64,000 nt of DNA from Lytechinus pictus (Eukaryota; Echinodermata; Echinoidea; Temnopleuroida; Toxopneustidae). The stretch is taken from NCBI RefSeq assembly GCF_037042905.1, contig NC_087252.1, positions 19,547,701 to 19,611,700 of the forward strand, read 5' to 3'. The first letter of the stretch is position 1. The number at the start of each line of letters is the position of its first letter. Both the position numbers and the translations under genes were made by a program. Shown in pieces: positions 33,141 through 43,539 of the stretch. Under the pieces are notes generated by a model. That model searched no databases. It was given only the letters and a program-made list of their open reading frames with translations, and was not told the DNA's origin.

Positions 33141-33475
33141 TGGAAGAGCCGTGGTGTAGCGGTTCTGACTCTCGCCTTGAAAACAGAGGGTCGTGTGTTC
33201 GAATTCCACCGTGGTCGAGCGTCCTTAGCAAGGCGTTCATCCACACTTTGCCACTCTTTGGGTACCCGGTGGGACATGTGGGATGCGAAAGCCTATGTAG
33301 TATGCCTAGCAATTGAGTCTTGGAACTCTTGTTGGAAAACTGCCCAGGGAATGGAGAAGGTGCATACATTGTGTGCGGGCATGAAATGATCCGATGACCT
33401 GAGTAATAATACGCTGTAAAGCTCTTTGGGCCATGATGGGAAAAGTGCTTTATGATGAATAGCTATTATTTTATT
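33141..33475 (+). mobile_element. tRNA-headed SINE, near full length
   Basis: The head AGCCGTGGTGTAGCGGTTCT and the B-box GTGTTCGAATTCC form a tRNA-like promoter. The body contains GAAAACTGCCCAGGGAATGG and GATCCGATGACCTGAGTAA, ending in a TATTATT-type tail. A 5'-truncated relative lies at 30611-30712. Confidence 0.8.
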
Positions 33476-33650
33476 ATCAAATGATAGATTAGATCCAATC
33501 ATGTGATCGGATCCATATCAACAATATATGAAGTATGGTTGTTTTTGGAATATTATTTTATTGCTATAAGAAAAATGATACAGTGTGCAGAGAGATTGAG
33601 AGGAATAGTCTTTTATTCAAATTTGTCAGAAGTATTCTCTTCAAATGTAC

Positions 33651-33754
33651 CTTATTCCTTTCTTGTAAGATCGTCTCCTGAAGTAGCCTCTTGGAAATGT
33701 TTTTCGTGATTTTCGCAGATGAGGGTGAAGTCCGACCAACAAACAAATATTGGC
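33651..33754 (-). CDS. Receptor exon 23: end of TM5 and third intracellular loop
   Basis: 104 bases, phase 0 to 2, acceptor AAACCTTAG, donor GTACAT (weak). It encodes ANICLLVGLHPHLRKSRKTF and a strongly basic PRGYFRRRSYKKGIR. The basic loop is where G-protein contact would be expected. Confidence 0.75.
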
Positions 33755-34072
33755 CTAAGGTTTAAAAATAAAAGAATTAAAAACACAATTTTAGATACAC
33801 CAAAGAATCAGTCATAGAAATTCGAAATATTTACATTTACTTAGTATTTATAGATAAATCGATTTTCATAATTTATCAAGCATCTTTTCAGATATCAATC
33901 TTATCCATATAATAAGGCATGCGAATTATTTATTAATTTCATCAATTCTATTTCTCAATTTCCTATATGAAACTCTTAAACAATTATACAAATGCTGTAC
34001 AAGGAATTACGTTTACAATTGTAAAAAAAAAAATGAAAATAATCATAGACATCGCTCAGGTATTCTACAGTG

Positions 34073-34235
34073 ATCCCAGGTGAGGTAAATGGGTACCGGT
34101 AGGAAGTCATTCCTTAAAAAGCTTTGTGCGCTATGAACGCCTAGCTTAGCCGGGAAATATAGGAGCGCCTTGAGCACCTAACAAGGTGGATATGTGCGCA
34201 ATATAAATACCCTATATTATTATTATTATTATTAT
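34073..34235 (+). mobile_element. SINE 3' body with ATT-repeat tail
   Basis: It contains CCCAGGTGAGGTAAATGGGT, CGCCTAGCTTAGCCGGGAAA, GAGCGCCTTGAGCACCTAAC, AAGGTGGATATGTGCGCAAT and an ATT tail. It is nearly identical in its 3' half to the copy at 63391-63528. Confidence 0.85.
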
Positions 34236-34427
34236 CTCTTACAAACTTTTGATTTTCATGACAATTGTAGTTAAATGATATCGTGTTAGATTATTGGAGT
34301 AGAAATAGGCTGATTTATTAGCTATACATGTAGAATAAATCAAACTATAAAATGGTTATGTTTGTTTTTTGCTGTTACTGGATACTTTTGTCAAATTTTG
34401 ATAGTTAAAAAGTAATTGAAAGCTTAC

Positions 34428-34451
34428 ATCCCAGACCGTTGTGAAATTTAT
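34428..34451 (-). CDS. Receptor exon 22: 24-base microexon in TM5
   Basis: Eight codons, INFTTVWD, phase 0-0, donor GTAAGC. The acceptor is the AG of GTTCTAG; the nearer GCAG acceptor 10 bases upstream would place TAG in frame, so that choice is excluded. Skipping this exon would keep the frame and delete eight residues of TM5, so alternative use is possible. Confidence 0.65.
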
Positions 34452-34516
34452 CTAGAACTGCAAAAGCAAGGAAAAACTCAAATTCATTTCATATGGCTAT
34501 CAATCGGATTTCGCAA

Positions 34517-34518
34517 TA

Positions 34519-34564
<46 letters not shown>

Positions 34565-34569
34565 TATAT
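34517..34569. repeat. (TA)n microsatellite in intron 21
   Basis: A perfect or near-perfect TA run immediately downstream of the exon 21 donor. It is likely length-polymorphic and could vary the distance to the next 24-base exon. Confidence 0.85.
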
Positions 34570-34575
34570 ACTCAC

Positions 34576-34639
34576 CATAGCTACCAATGAAGTAGTAACG
34601 ATTGCTGATACCTGCGCATTCCCTTGCAGCCAACAGTGA
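34576..34639 (-). CDS. Receptor exon 21: second extracellular loop and start of TM5
   Basis: 64 bases, phase 2 to 0, acceptor TCCTTTAG, donor GTGAGT. It encodes HCWLQGNAQVSAIVTTSLVA, with the conserved CWL of extracellular loop 2. A (TA)n microsatellite (34517-34569) starts only a few bases beyond the donor. Confidence 0.88.
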
Positions 34640-34942
34640 CTAAAGGACAAATGATATAAGTATGATTAGAAACTGGTGTTTCAATACAACAAAATTTCGT
34701 TTCTTCTTTAATCTTTGTTCGTTTCTTTCAAATTACGAAATTCTTTCATAAAGATGTCTGTACTTTTCTAAGTAGACTAAATAAACTTTAAATTAGGCTA
34801 TTCGGATTTTACTTTTTTCTTAGATTTTCACTATTCAGAATCGCCGAAGAACATACATTGTGATGTTTAGAACATTAAAAAATACAGAACTGGCATTTTA
34901 GAAAAACGGAAAATTGGTGTGTCTTCCTATAGCACTACTCAC

Positions 34943-35009
34943 CCATCTTGGCCCCCAAAATCATCGATCCAGAATGCGAGAGATACACCAATCGGTAGAA
35001 GAGGAGATA
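34943..35009 (-). CDS. Receptor exon 20: transmembrane helix 4
   Basis: 67 bases, phase 1 to 2, acceptor TAATTCAG, donor GTGAGT. It encodes ISPLLPIGVSLAFWIDDFGG then QDG. The GW...P...V pattern at the TM4 entrance is typical of family B and adhesion receptors. Confidence 0.88.
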
Positions 35010-35448
35010 CTGAATTAAAAAGAAACCGTAAACAATGGATTACCGGAAAAAAAGAGTCTGTTTATTGTCATCGTGTCAACAAGAATTTTCTAAGAAGGTA
35101 TTTAAGACATACAAATGTTGACTATTTGACGAAATGACACAATACCACCCTCAAAACACATTATGTTTCAGTGGGCTCTGATGTTGTATTTGTATTTAGG
35201 CAGATTTTAAAAGTATTGCCCAATACGTGATATCTAGTCCCCTCAAAAAGTTTGACTCATTACATACAACAATGAGAATAAGGAATCTTCATTATGTATT
35301 ATGCTCACCTTCAAAATTTTGGCGATTATAACATGATTCATTTTTTTACGGACTGGCGGAGAAAAATGGCAGGGGGAGAAACTTTAAACCATCTGAATAG
35401 CATCTGCAGTGATTATTTTGGTTTAAAAAAATATTTAAAAAAACTTAC

Positions 35449-35602
35449 TCCATCCAATAATTTGCCAAAGCCAATAGCGCACTGCATTCTGGCCTCCCCT
35501 TGTGGACAACTTCACACAAAGATATATTGCGCCCTCTACGTTCTTGAAGAATTGGCAGATGATTCCGTAGTACGTCAGACCAGCCATTATGTTACATGTC
35601 AC
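35449..35602 (-). CDS. Receptor exon 19: transmembrane helix 3 and second intracellular loop
   Basis: 154 bases, phase 0 to 1, acceptor TTGTTGTAG, donor GTAAGT. It encodes CNIMAGLTYYGIICQFFKNV and EGAIYLCVKL. This matches the adhesion-GPCR TM3 pattern C..(I/M)A.L.HY....F....E...L, with the cysteine that bonds to the second extracellular loop. It ends WLWQIIGW at the start of TM4. Confidence 0.93.
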
Positions 35603-36266
35603 CTACAACAATACATTCAGTGATTTAAAATTTATTGTGTATGTCTTCAGGGAATTCAAATCATAAAGAACAATTTCATTAATTCATCTACATAATTATC
35701 GGGATGCATTTCTTTGACCATTCTCAATAATTCAGAGATAAACCAAGATAAATCCTTGAAGTGGGAATAATTTCTACTATGAATCAACTCAGTTCACTTG
35801 GCCCCAAAGTATACTAAATGGCCTTGACTCTGGAAATATAGTAAGGTTCACAGGAAGGGAGAAATAGAACGCATGCAAAACAATTTGCTTTACTTAGGCC
35901 TATTTTCGTTGTATCATACTTTTTTTATTCGTCACCAATTTGACAATAATATTTGGCTCTTGTAAGCGTATCATACATAGCAGGTTGCATGTCCCTATGC
36001 GCTAAATGTGTTGAAAGAGCATAAAGTAAGAATAAAATAGCTTAGAAAGAAGAAGATATATGTACATACGATTCTTTATAGAACACTGATTCAAGTTTGA
36101 AATAACTTTTGTGTTAAAATAAAGTAGGCCTGTCTCTCTGAAAAAAACCTTGAACGTTGACTTAATTTCGTCAACCAGATGGCACATCCGCAGACAGAAT
36201 AGGTTTTACTTAAAGGGGATACCCCTTTTCTATTTAATTTTTTTTTTGCAAATATGCTTTACTCAC

Positions 36267-36369
36267 CCCAGTAAATATTTTAATAGATGGCAGGATGATA
36301 AATGTGAAAGCCAAGATACTGGCTACATCCTGCGAAACATGAGCACAGACTATTCCGCTATCAATGTAT
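36267..36369 (-). CDS. Receptor exon 18: transmembrane helix 2
   Basis: 103 bases, phase 2 to 0, acceptor TCTTTAG, donor GTGAGT. It encodes AHVSQDVASILAFTFIILPS then IKIFTG, corresponding to TM2 and the start of the first extracellular loop. Confidence 0.85.
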
Positions 36370-36492
36370 CTAAAGAAATACGACAAACATTTGAAGAAGA
36401 AAAGATGACATGAACAGTTAATGAATTTAAACTTTTTTTTCAATGTTTTCTTTTTATTCCTGATTTTCTTACTTCATACAGGGCTTAGCATT

Positions 36493-36783
36493 GGTCCGAA
36501 TTCACAAAGGTGGTTTTAAAAACCCACGGTTGAGTCCATGGTTTATGCAGATTCCCTGTATAAATTACGCTTATTTTACCGCGTATATTAAGAAATGTCC
36601 AATGCTGATGTGCGCTTTTGTCATAGTGCTCCAAATTGATGCCTGTTTCCGTGGTTATCCACGCTATTTTATTGATGAGTCCACTGTTTTCAAACTAAAT
36701 TAAGCGTAATTTACACAGGAAATCTACATAAACCAAGGATTCAACCCTTGTTTATTTCAAAACCACTTTTGTGAATTGGGGCC
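36493..36783. mobile_element. Foldback MITE (same family as 21776-22190)
   Basis: The left end CCGAATTCACAAAGGTGGTT and right end AACCACTTTTGTGAATTGGG are inverted. Inner arms GGTTTATGCAGATTCCC and GGAAATCTACATAAACC pair. It is shorter than the related copy in the LDLa gene. Confidence 0.75.
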
Positions 36784-37279
36784 TTTATGTTTAATTCAAA
36801 ACTAACCAAACCGGCCGAGGACATATGTTCGTTGTCAATGACATACCATCGCACATTGCGGTAGACTGAAGTCGAATGACTCAAAGAATATGCAATATTC
36901 AATCGGTGCATAATCAGTTATATTATTCGACAAAAAATACGTAATATCTCTCTGTGAAATTTCACTCGCTTACTGTGGACACATCCCCGATGTGTGGAAT
37001 GTCACTGGCAAACCGTGGACCTAACCCTACAACACATTTTTATTTTGCTTATACCTTTTTATTGTGTATGTTGTTGGCACAAATTTATTTACAATTCATA
37101 TCTAACCGAGGATAGTCTGCGGTTGGAGGGCTGTCCTCGATTTGAATCCGATTGTGGGTGAAAACACACCACCTCGGGCATAACAAACACACTAGACACG
37201 AAGGCCCCCACCTGCATACACTCACATTTTCATAACCCGATGTCAGCACAAAATCTATGCCCTTCTATTTTCTTCTTAC

Positions 37280-37377
37280 CTGAAAACAAAATGCAGTAGA
37301 ATGTCTACGACGAGAATGAAACATGCTACCCCTAACAAGGCAACATGGATGACGTCAACGCCGGTGGAAGGCGTGGC
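37280..37377 (-). CDS. Receptor exon 17: transmembrane helix 1
   Basis: 98 bases, phase 0 to 2, acceptor CTTGGCAG, donor GTAAGA. It encodes GVDVIHVALLGVACFILVVD then ILLHFVF, a single hydrophobic helix of the right length. Confidence 0.88.
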
Positions 37378-37490
37378 CTGCCAAGACAGAAGTAATAGAA
37401 ATATGGTTACGTATCACGTCGCTAAAAATACTCAATAACTAGCTCTGATGCCTACACTTACTCTTTTATATTGTTCAAAGATGATGGACT

Positions 37491-37660
37491 GGGCGTTGTG
37501 GCGTGCGCCTGTAATCCAAGCTTTGGGGAAGTTACAAATTGATGCAGAGGTTCGAGCCTCGGTCACGTCTTTCGGATGGTGATATTAAAGGTCGGTCCCA
37601 GACGTAAATAATCATATCTGATTGATACATGTCTAACAAAACTCAAATACACACAAATAC
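37491..37660 (+). mobile_element. SINE with a 7SL-RNA-like head
   Basis: It begins GGGCGTTGTGGCGTGCGCC, then TGTAATCCAAGCTTTGGGG, which strongly resembles the 5' Alu domain of 7SL RNA (GTGGCGCGTGCCTGTAATCC-type). GAGGTTCGAGCCTCGGTCAC, a B-box-like tRNA T-arm sequence, follows. The 3' part has GGATGGTGATATTAAAGGTC and CCCAGACGTAAATAATC. A copy lacking the head is at 46313-46436. Confidence 0.7.
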
Positions 37661-37984
37661 GCGACTCTTAATTTGGATTTTTTAAATGTCTATTTAAATG
37701 CCTATCATGTTTCAATTCGAATTGTATATTTTCATTTCACACAGAAAGTACCAAGTATTACATAAATTGTTTTTGCATAAATGAAAGATAGATCGATTCT
37801 ACGAGCGTATAGGCATTTTCTGGGTTATTATTTTCTTACATTATTTTGTTGACCTCGGTGCCATGTTATCATTTGATTTTAATCTAAATTTCATTCGACC
37901 TAGGGTTTGATTGATTTAATTTTTGAAATCGTTAATCGTTGGAAATTTGGTTTTAACAATTCTGCTCAGTGGCTGATGTCTTAC

Positions 37985-38096
37985 CTGTTCTAATTCTAGA
38001 AGTGCAAAGATTGTCATGTGGTCGCAGCAACATTTTGTAGAGTGGTTGATCTTCGTCTCCAGCCAACAACCATCTGTTGACCACTCAGACTTACCA
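37985..38096 (-). CDS. Receptor exon 16: GPS autoproteolysis motif
   Basis: 112 bases, phase 2 to 0, acceptor ATTACCAG, donor GTAAGA. It encodes GKSEWSTDGCWLETKINHST and KCCCDHMTIFALLELEQ. The GPS consensus W-S-x-x-G-C...T-x-C-x-C-x-H-L/M-T is met. Cleavage would fall between Met and Thr of H-M-T, and the following TIFALLEL would be the tethered agonist. Confidence 0.93.
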
Positions 38097-38669
38097 CTGG
38101 TAATATGGATATTGGAGGAAAATAATGCACACTCTTTAATTGTTGGTTTATTAATAATAATCAAATCCATAACTATTCTTCCTTGCAATCATTATATGTA
38201 GTCAGAATGACTCCTGAAAATTTTCTTCAAGTTAAAAAGTAATGTCGAGCATTTCATTGACAGTAAAACAGTATTCATCTCGCATTAATCATCTTTTTCC
38301 CCCTTTTATTTACTGTTATTACATGCAGTTAAACAAACTTCAAATAAAGGTAATACAACTTTGTTTGATGTGTAGACTTACGGTTCTTTACTCATTTAAA
38401 AAGATTGAACTTTTTTGTCAACTTGAATGCAATTTAACCTTTCTGGTTGAATTCCTTAACTTTTGCTTATAATTTGACTAATACCTGATCAGTTGATAGA
38501 GTAAAACGTATAGTAACTTATTCGAACCTTAAATTATTTGCCAGTGAACTTCACTGGCGGCTGTTTCATTGAACGACTTTGCAAAATTTTCTATAAACAT
38601 TTATGGCATCGAGATAATGTGTCCGATATTGATAAGATTTAAAGAAGCAGACGTTAAAGATTTTCTTAC

Positions 38670-38716
38670 GTAGCCGCTCTTGCAATGAATGCACACTGCC
38701 AGCTTCCATTTTGTTC
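38670..38716 (-). CDS. Receptor exon 15: start of the GPS region
   Basis: 47 bases, phase 0 to 2, acceptor GTTTCGTAG, donor GTAAGA. It encodes EQNGSWQCAFIARAAT, containing the first conserved Trp-x-Cys of the GPS motif. Confidence 0.85.
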
Positions 38717-39511
38717 CTACGAAACGAAAAATGCGATAGACGGGATTATATACATTAATCAAATTACCAATAGATTTTTGCATGCAATATATAACCCATT
38801 ACGAAAGAAGTGTGCCTGTTTTTAAATCATGTGAAAGTCAAATATACATATCTTACTAAGATATGAATGTTTTTTCTTTTAAATTATTCTTAGGTTGGTT
38901 ATGATTATATTTCATATGCACCTGTGAATGCGCGCGAAAATGAATTGTAAATTCATGGTACCCATTCGTTCACACATGGTCATGCTCTTCCCGATTTCAT
39001 ATTTCAGGTGAAAAATGTACTTGTTGCGTGGTATCTGTTAGAGAAATAGGAGTTATTCTACCTCTTCCTTCCGAAACGAAACCAATGATTAAGTCATCGA
39101 CTTTTGTGCATTTCGTATTCGCTAATTATCCATCACTATATAATTCCAACGATATTCAGTCTCAATTTTATCTTTCCTGTTTGCAATCGAAACGAGAATT
39201 GATCCCGAAAAATATCACAGTTTATTCTTTAATAGAAAAAAAAATATCGTTTGTCTATTTGTTCAGGGATGAATATTACGTAAAGTATTAATAGTTAAGT
39301 ACTCATTGACAACGTGATGTCAATGGGAATGCATAACTAGCTTTTAGTTTTCAATCCATTTTGGGTCTAATGTACTGCTTTTTATCACCGATCTATGAAT
39401 ATTATGTCCCTTACTTTTAGATCCCATCTTTAGAAGTCGATAAACTATTGTCCGGAAAGGTCAATAAACTAATAAACTATTAAACTCGGTGAAGATCAAT
39501 GATTCATTTAC

Positions 39512-39566
39512 CTGTTTAAATGTCATGCAGAATGGAGAGCTGAATCGGTTGGTAAAATCACTCGTG
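39512..39566 (-). CDS. Receptor exon 14: GAIN domain, beta subdomain
   Basis: 55 bases, phase 2 to 0, donor GTAAAT. It encodes STSDFTNRFSSPFCMTFKQ. The acceptor must be the second AG of ACATCAGAG, because only that keeps the frame open; the first AG would lead to a stop. The FSSPFCMTFK stretch with a cysteine fits the strand that pairs with the GPS region. Confidence 0.8.
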
Positions 39567-39625
39567 CTCTGATGTATGGTCGATGCGGTTACTATTGTTG
39601 AATGTATTCTTGATATGCTACAATA

Positions 39626-40996
39626 CAGTGCGTCCCACAAAAAACGAAACCAAGATTTTGCGATGATTTATCATAACTTAATCATAAATGCGTTAGACAA
39701 ATGACCTACCAATGTAAAGCTTAGAATCTCCTCTTTCATCTGACATTACTTAGAATGTTCCTCATTCACGCATGAGTGAGCAAAAACAATTTGACGAAAG
39801 GATACCAAAAACTCATTCGGCGGGGGTATCTGAATTTCAAAAAGAAAATCACGTGCCTAAAAAGTTCAATATTTGCTCTTTTATTTGATACCTTAATCAA
39901 AGAAAATGGTCAAGAAGTAAAAAAGTTCTGTTCCCTCGAAACAATGCTTGTATTTCCATTATTTCATTAAATAAACGTGTTTTCACAGGTTTCCCACCGA
40001 AGCTATCGCACGGTTAACAAAAGACTTAATGCATGGCTGATCGTCAACAAAACGGAGTCTCGAGTGAGTCTCGACGATAGCCTGTAAAACCTCTTCATTT
40101 TATGAAAGTGTTGAAATTCAAGCCTTATTTCGAATAACCAGAACTTTGTTATTTCTTGACCATTTTCTGTAATTGAGGTATCAAATTGAAGAGCAGATAT
40201 TGAACTTTTTAAAAATGTGGTTTTCTTTTTGAAACCCAGATACATCCCGCCAAGTGACTTTTTGGTATCCCCTCTTAAAATTGTTTTTGCTCACTCATGC
40301 GTGAAGGAAAAATAATCTAATAATCTAGGTCATTTGTCTATTGTATTTGTGATTAAAGGAGAATGAAACTCTTGGAGCAAGTTAGCTTTTGTGATTGCAG
40401 AAAAATCAAAGAATAAGATCAACAAAAGTGTGAGTAAAATAGGACTACCAATAGAAGAGTTATGAGCATTTGAATGTCGAGATCACTAATGCTATGGAGA
40501 TCCTCCCATAGGCAATGCGACCAAGATCTATGATGTCACAGATGAACAACTCTCCCCTTTTGGACGCTGAAAATATACCCCAAAACATCTCTTTTTGCTC
40601 ATTCTAATCATATGACAAACGATTCATCAATGATATAATGTTGTGAAACCTCTGTACTTGTCCTCTCATAAAGAGAACACCTCACCTTGTGATAGACTCT
40701 ATAAAAGTGAGAAAATAAGTGAAATAAGTACTTAAGTAATGAGGGAGTTGTACGTGTGTGACATCACAGATCTTGGTCGCATTGCCAATGGGAGGATCTA
40801 CATGGCATTAGTGATCTTAATATTCAAATGCTCATAACTTTCTTATTATTCATTCAATCTTCCTCAAACTTTCAACAATTTGTTTCTTTGATTTTTCTCT
40901 TTGATATGGATTCAGCTGGTTTCAAGGGTTTCATTCTCCTTTAAGTTATGATAAATTATCAATAAATCTCGGTTTCGTTTTTAGTGGGACGCACTG
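39626..40996. mobile_element. TA-flanked foldback element (Tc1/mariner-like ends)
   Basis: The inverted ends CAGTGCGTCCCAC and GTGGGACGCACTG are flanked by TA on both sides (39624-39625 and 40997-40998). Inner arms around 39767-39850 and 40230-40310 (CATGAGTGAGCAAAAACAAT and its complement) form a long hairpin. No transposase frame is present. A TTAA MITE (40357-40940) is inserted near its right end. Confidence 0.8.
40357..40940. mobile_element. TTAA-flanked palindromic MITE nested in the TA element
   Basis: The ends AGGAGAATGAAAC and GTTTCATTCTCCT are inverted, with TTAA on both sides (40353-40356 and 40941-40944). Inner arms CATTTGAATGTCGAGATCAC and GTGATCTTAATATTCAAATG pair, as do TCCTCCCATAGGCAATGCG and CGCATTGCCAATGGGAGGA. 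Confidence 0.88.
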
Positions 40997-41096
40997 TATA
41001 ATGAAAATAAAAGCTTTTCATTACAAGATGGCCTACAGCCGGAAAAGAGATATTGATATATTACCTGTTATTGTGTAATACATCACTATATAAATT

Positions 41097-41235
41097 TAAT
41101 GTTTTATATTTATTGATATTATTATCATTATTATTTTTATTATTATTATCGTTGATGTTGTTGTTATTATCATTATTATTATTAGTATCATTATTATCAT
41201 CATTTCTATTATTGTAATCATCATTATTTTATTCG
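41097..41235. repeat. ATT/ATC trinucleotide-rich tract
   Basis: About 140 bases of TTATTATTATC-type simple sequence in intron 13. No other content. Confidence 0.8.
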
Positions 41236-41307
41236 GCAAAAGAAATACAAATTGAATACAATTTCAATAACAATTGAAAGAATGCCTTTCCCTTTGAATT
41301 CCAGGTG

Positions 41308-41418
41308 AGTTCTTCATAAAGCTGTTCGTGACTTTACGAACGACGGATTTTAGGTCGTCAGAACGAACCACCAGTTGTTCGTAAAGTCGCTCGTAACATA
41401 CGAATAGCTTTATGAAAC
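41308..41418. mobile_element. Foldback MITE, relative of 30204-30353
   Basis: The ends GTTCTTCATAAAGCTGTTCG and CGAATAGCTTTATGAAACAC are inverted, with further pairing TTTACGAACGACG and CTGGTTCGTTCTGACG inside. A half copy with CTTACAAACAGCTTTATGAA follows at 41530-41572. Confidence 0.7.
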
Positions 41419-41669
41419 ACCCACCACAGTGTGTGTGAAGCTCCTTGGTTACACAAGTCTTAACGCCCGACTAGAACATGATCTTAAGCGCAAAGTCGGT
41501 TACATAGGGGATATATCATACACCAGTCGTGTGTAAAGTCATTCGTACCTTACAAACAGCTTTATGAAACGCCCCCCCCCCCTAGAATGATAACTTGCTG
41601 AGCATGTTCCTCCTTATCATCATGATTAGTTTACACATTAATCTTTTGATTGACAAAAGAAGATCATAC

Positions 41670-41742
41670 CTTTGGCCAGCTTCTGTTAGAATCTGCGCCA
41701 CCAAATCAGCAATAGTTGGGTAAAAAGCTATTACCAGGGTCA
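41670..41742 (-). CDS. Receptor exon 13: GAIN domain, beta subdomain
   Basis: 73 bases, phase 1 to 2, acceptor GTTTCATCAG, donor GTATGA. It encodes VTLVIAFYPTIADLVAQILT and EAGQ, a strand followed by an amphipathic stretch. Confidence 0.82.
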
Positions 41743-42501
41743 CTGATGAAACAGAATTATAGAAATCTCATGATTGAAATGACGGAGAGAATAGTATGGG
41801 ATCGCACTTCTTAAACCAAAGCATTATAAGCGTTATTCCTCAGTTGCTTCTCGTTTTGGGAATTCTCTACTCATCTAACTCCGCGATTTCAACATGAACA
41901 TTGAGAGTCTCAACTTTGAACTAAACACCTACATTTTCCAGCAACTGCGTAAATAATGTGTGACATACTGGGGAGCCGGCGCCTTTTATTTTTTTTTACA
42001 GATACAAATGCTGTTCGTCATCATCATCATCATCATCTTTTGATTTATTTGCGTGTTATCATGATTATAATATATTATTACCATTACACTAAGATACACT
42101 TTCTTCCAAAAAAAAACCTACTGTATCTTTCAGAGATATATTGCAACTCAACTTAATAAAATTCAGTATGAAAAATATATATACTACGTTCAGTTGAAAT
42201 CAGTGGATATTGAGGTTTTCACTAGAATTCTATTTTTCTTTCTCGATGGGGAAAAAATAATGGGTTCTTTGATATCACCAGAGACACGTTTTATTGTGGC
42301 AATATGTGGCAATCAATTGTGATTCTCAGAATTTTCTTAACACGAAAAAGTATGCAATTATATTTCCAATGATTTTATACCAAAGTCCCAAACCACACCC
42401 CCCCCCCCTAACTCTCTTTCTATCTCCCCCCCCCCCCTTACCCTCTCCCTATTTGTCTGTCTAAAGACACCACGTTTGTCGATTTTGGATAGACTACATA
42501 C

Positions 42502-42621
42502 CTGTATCATTGGCCACGTAATTGAGGTCATAGAAACCAGAGGTAATATCTATTTCAGCATCGCCTCCCTTGTATCTACCACCTTCATAGAAACCCGTCT
42601 CGAATTGCATCTTTGTGAAAA
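42502..42621 (-). CDS. Receptor exon 12: GAIN domain, beta subdomain
   Basis: 120 bases, phase 1-1, acceptor TTTTTCTCAG, donor GTATGT. It encodes VFTKMQFETGFYEGGRYKGG and DAEIDITSGFYDLNYVANDT, predicted strands with one N-glycosylation sequon. Confidence 0.85.
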
Positions 42622-43406
42622 CTGAGAAAAAAAGCGAACAAGACGAATAGACCTTATGCATATGATGTTTCATTGCGCCCTCCCAAAGAGGATATAGGAA
42701 TATGTGTAAACAGAGTTAATCGGGATGCGCCAGGTGCAAGGCAGCAGCTTCAGCCTCTGCGATGGCGGCGAGATGACGTAAATACATAATGCTAGATATT
42801 ATCACCCTCTTTCTTCATACGTTAACTTTTCGGCACCCTTCATTGTCATAGTGATTACTGCATGTTCTCCTTTCCAAGGTCACCGACTGATGTACTGTAA
42901 AAACTGCTACAACATTGCATTTGTATGATAATTACTTTCACTTTTGTATTGAGATTGATATATCATTTTAATGTGTTTTCAAGTACCAAATATATAATAA
43001 ATGAATAATCAGATTGTTCATATATTTCAATTAAAATCAATACGTGTTTAAAATCAACTGTAGAATTTCCAATTCACTTTTTCTATAACGACAATGGATA
43101 GTATTCTACTTATATCACCTTCGTATTTTTAGACTGACATTTTGTTCGGCAAACATGTATATGACCTCATGCTTTTCAAATGTATGTGTGTGTGGGGGGC
43201 GTATAATTGATCAAGCCCCACCAATTTAAACAATAGATTCGCTGTTCAAATCCGCGCCAAAAATATACAACGATCTTTAGAATTGTTTTAATTCTCTTTT
43301 AAATCATCTCTCCATATACATATACATTTCTTTTTTCTTTCTTTTTTTTTATTCGAAAACTGTTAAATGGATATGCATTACATCATAATACAGGAATATC
43401 TCATAC

Positions 43407-43539
43407 CTATATTCTGGTAGATTCCCTCAAATGTTTTCATGGTGCCTGAAGGGTTGAGGGTGAGATGACATTCATTGCTTGAAGTTCTTGCTGCAAAGGT
43501 ATCAATGGCTTCGATTAGTTTAACAGCTTCTTCTCCAGC
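43407..43539 (-). CDS. Receptor exon 11: GAIN domain
   Basis: 133 bases, phase 0 to 1, acceptor CTTTCCACAG, donor GTATGA. It encodes AGEEAVKLIEAIDTFAARTS followed by TLNPSGTMKTFEGIYQNI. This corresponds to the last helix of subdomain A and the first strands of subdomain B. Confidence 0.88.

Noticed and set aside
33141..33215. Possible tRNA gene
   Set aside because: Same reason: it is a tRNA-like head of a SINE, with an inverted full-length relative at 18286-18563.
39569..39570. First AG (ACATCAG) as the exon 14 acceptor
   Set aside because: It would shift the frame and reach a TGA inside the exon; the next AG two bases on keeps the GAIN-like frame.
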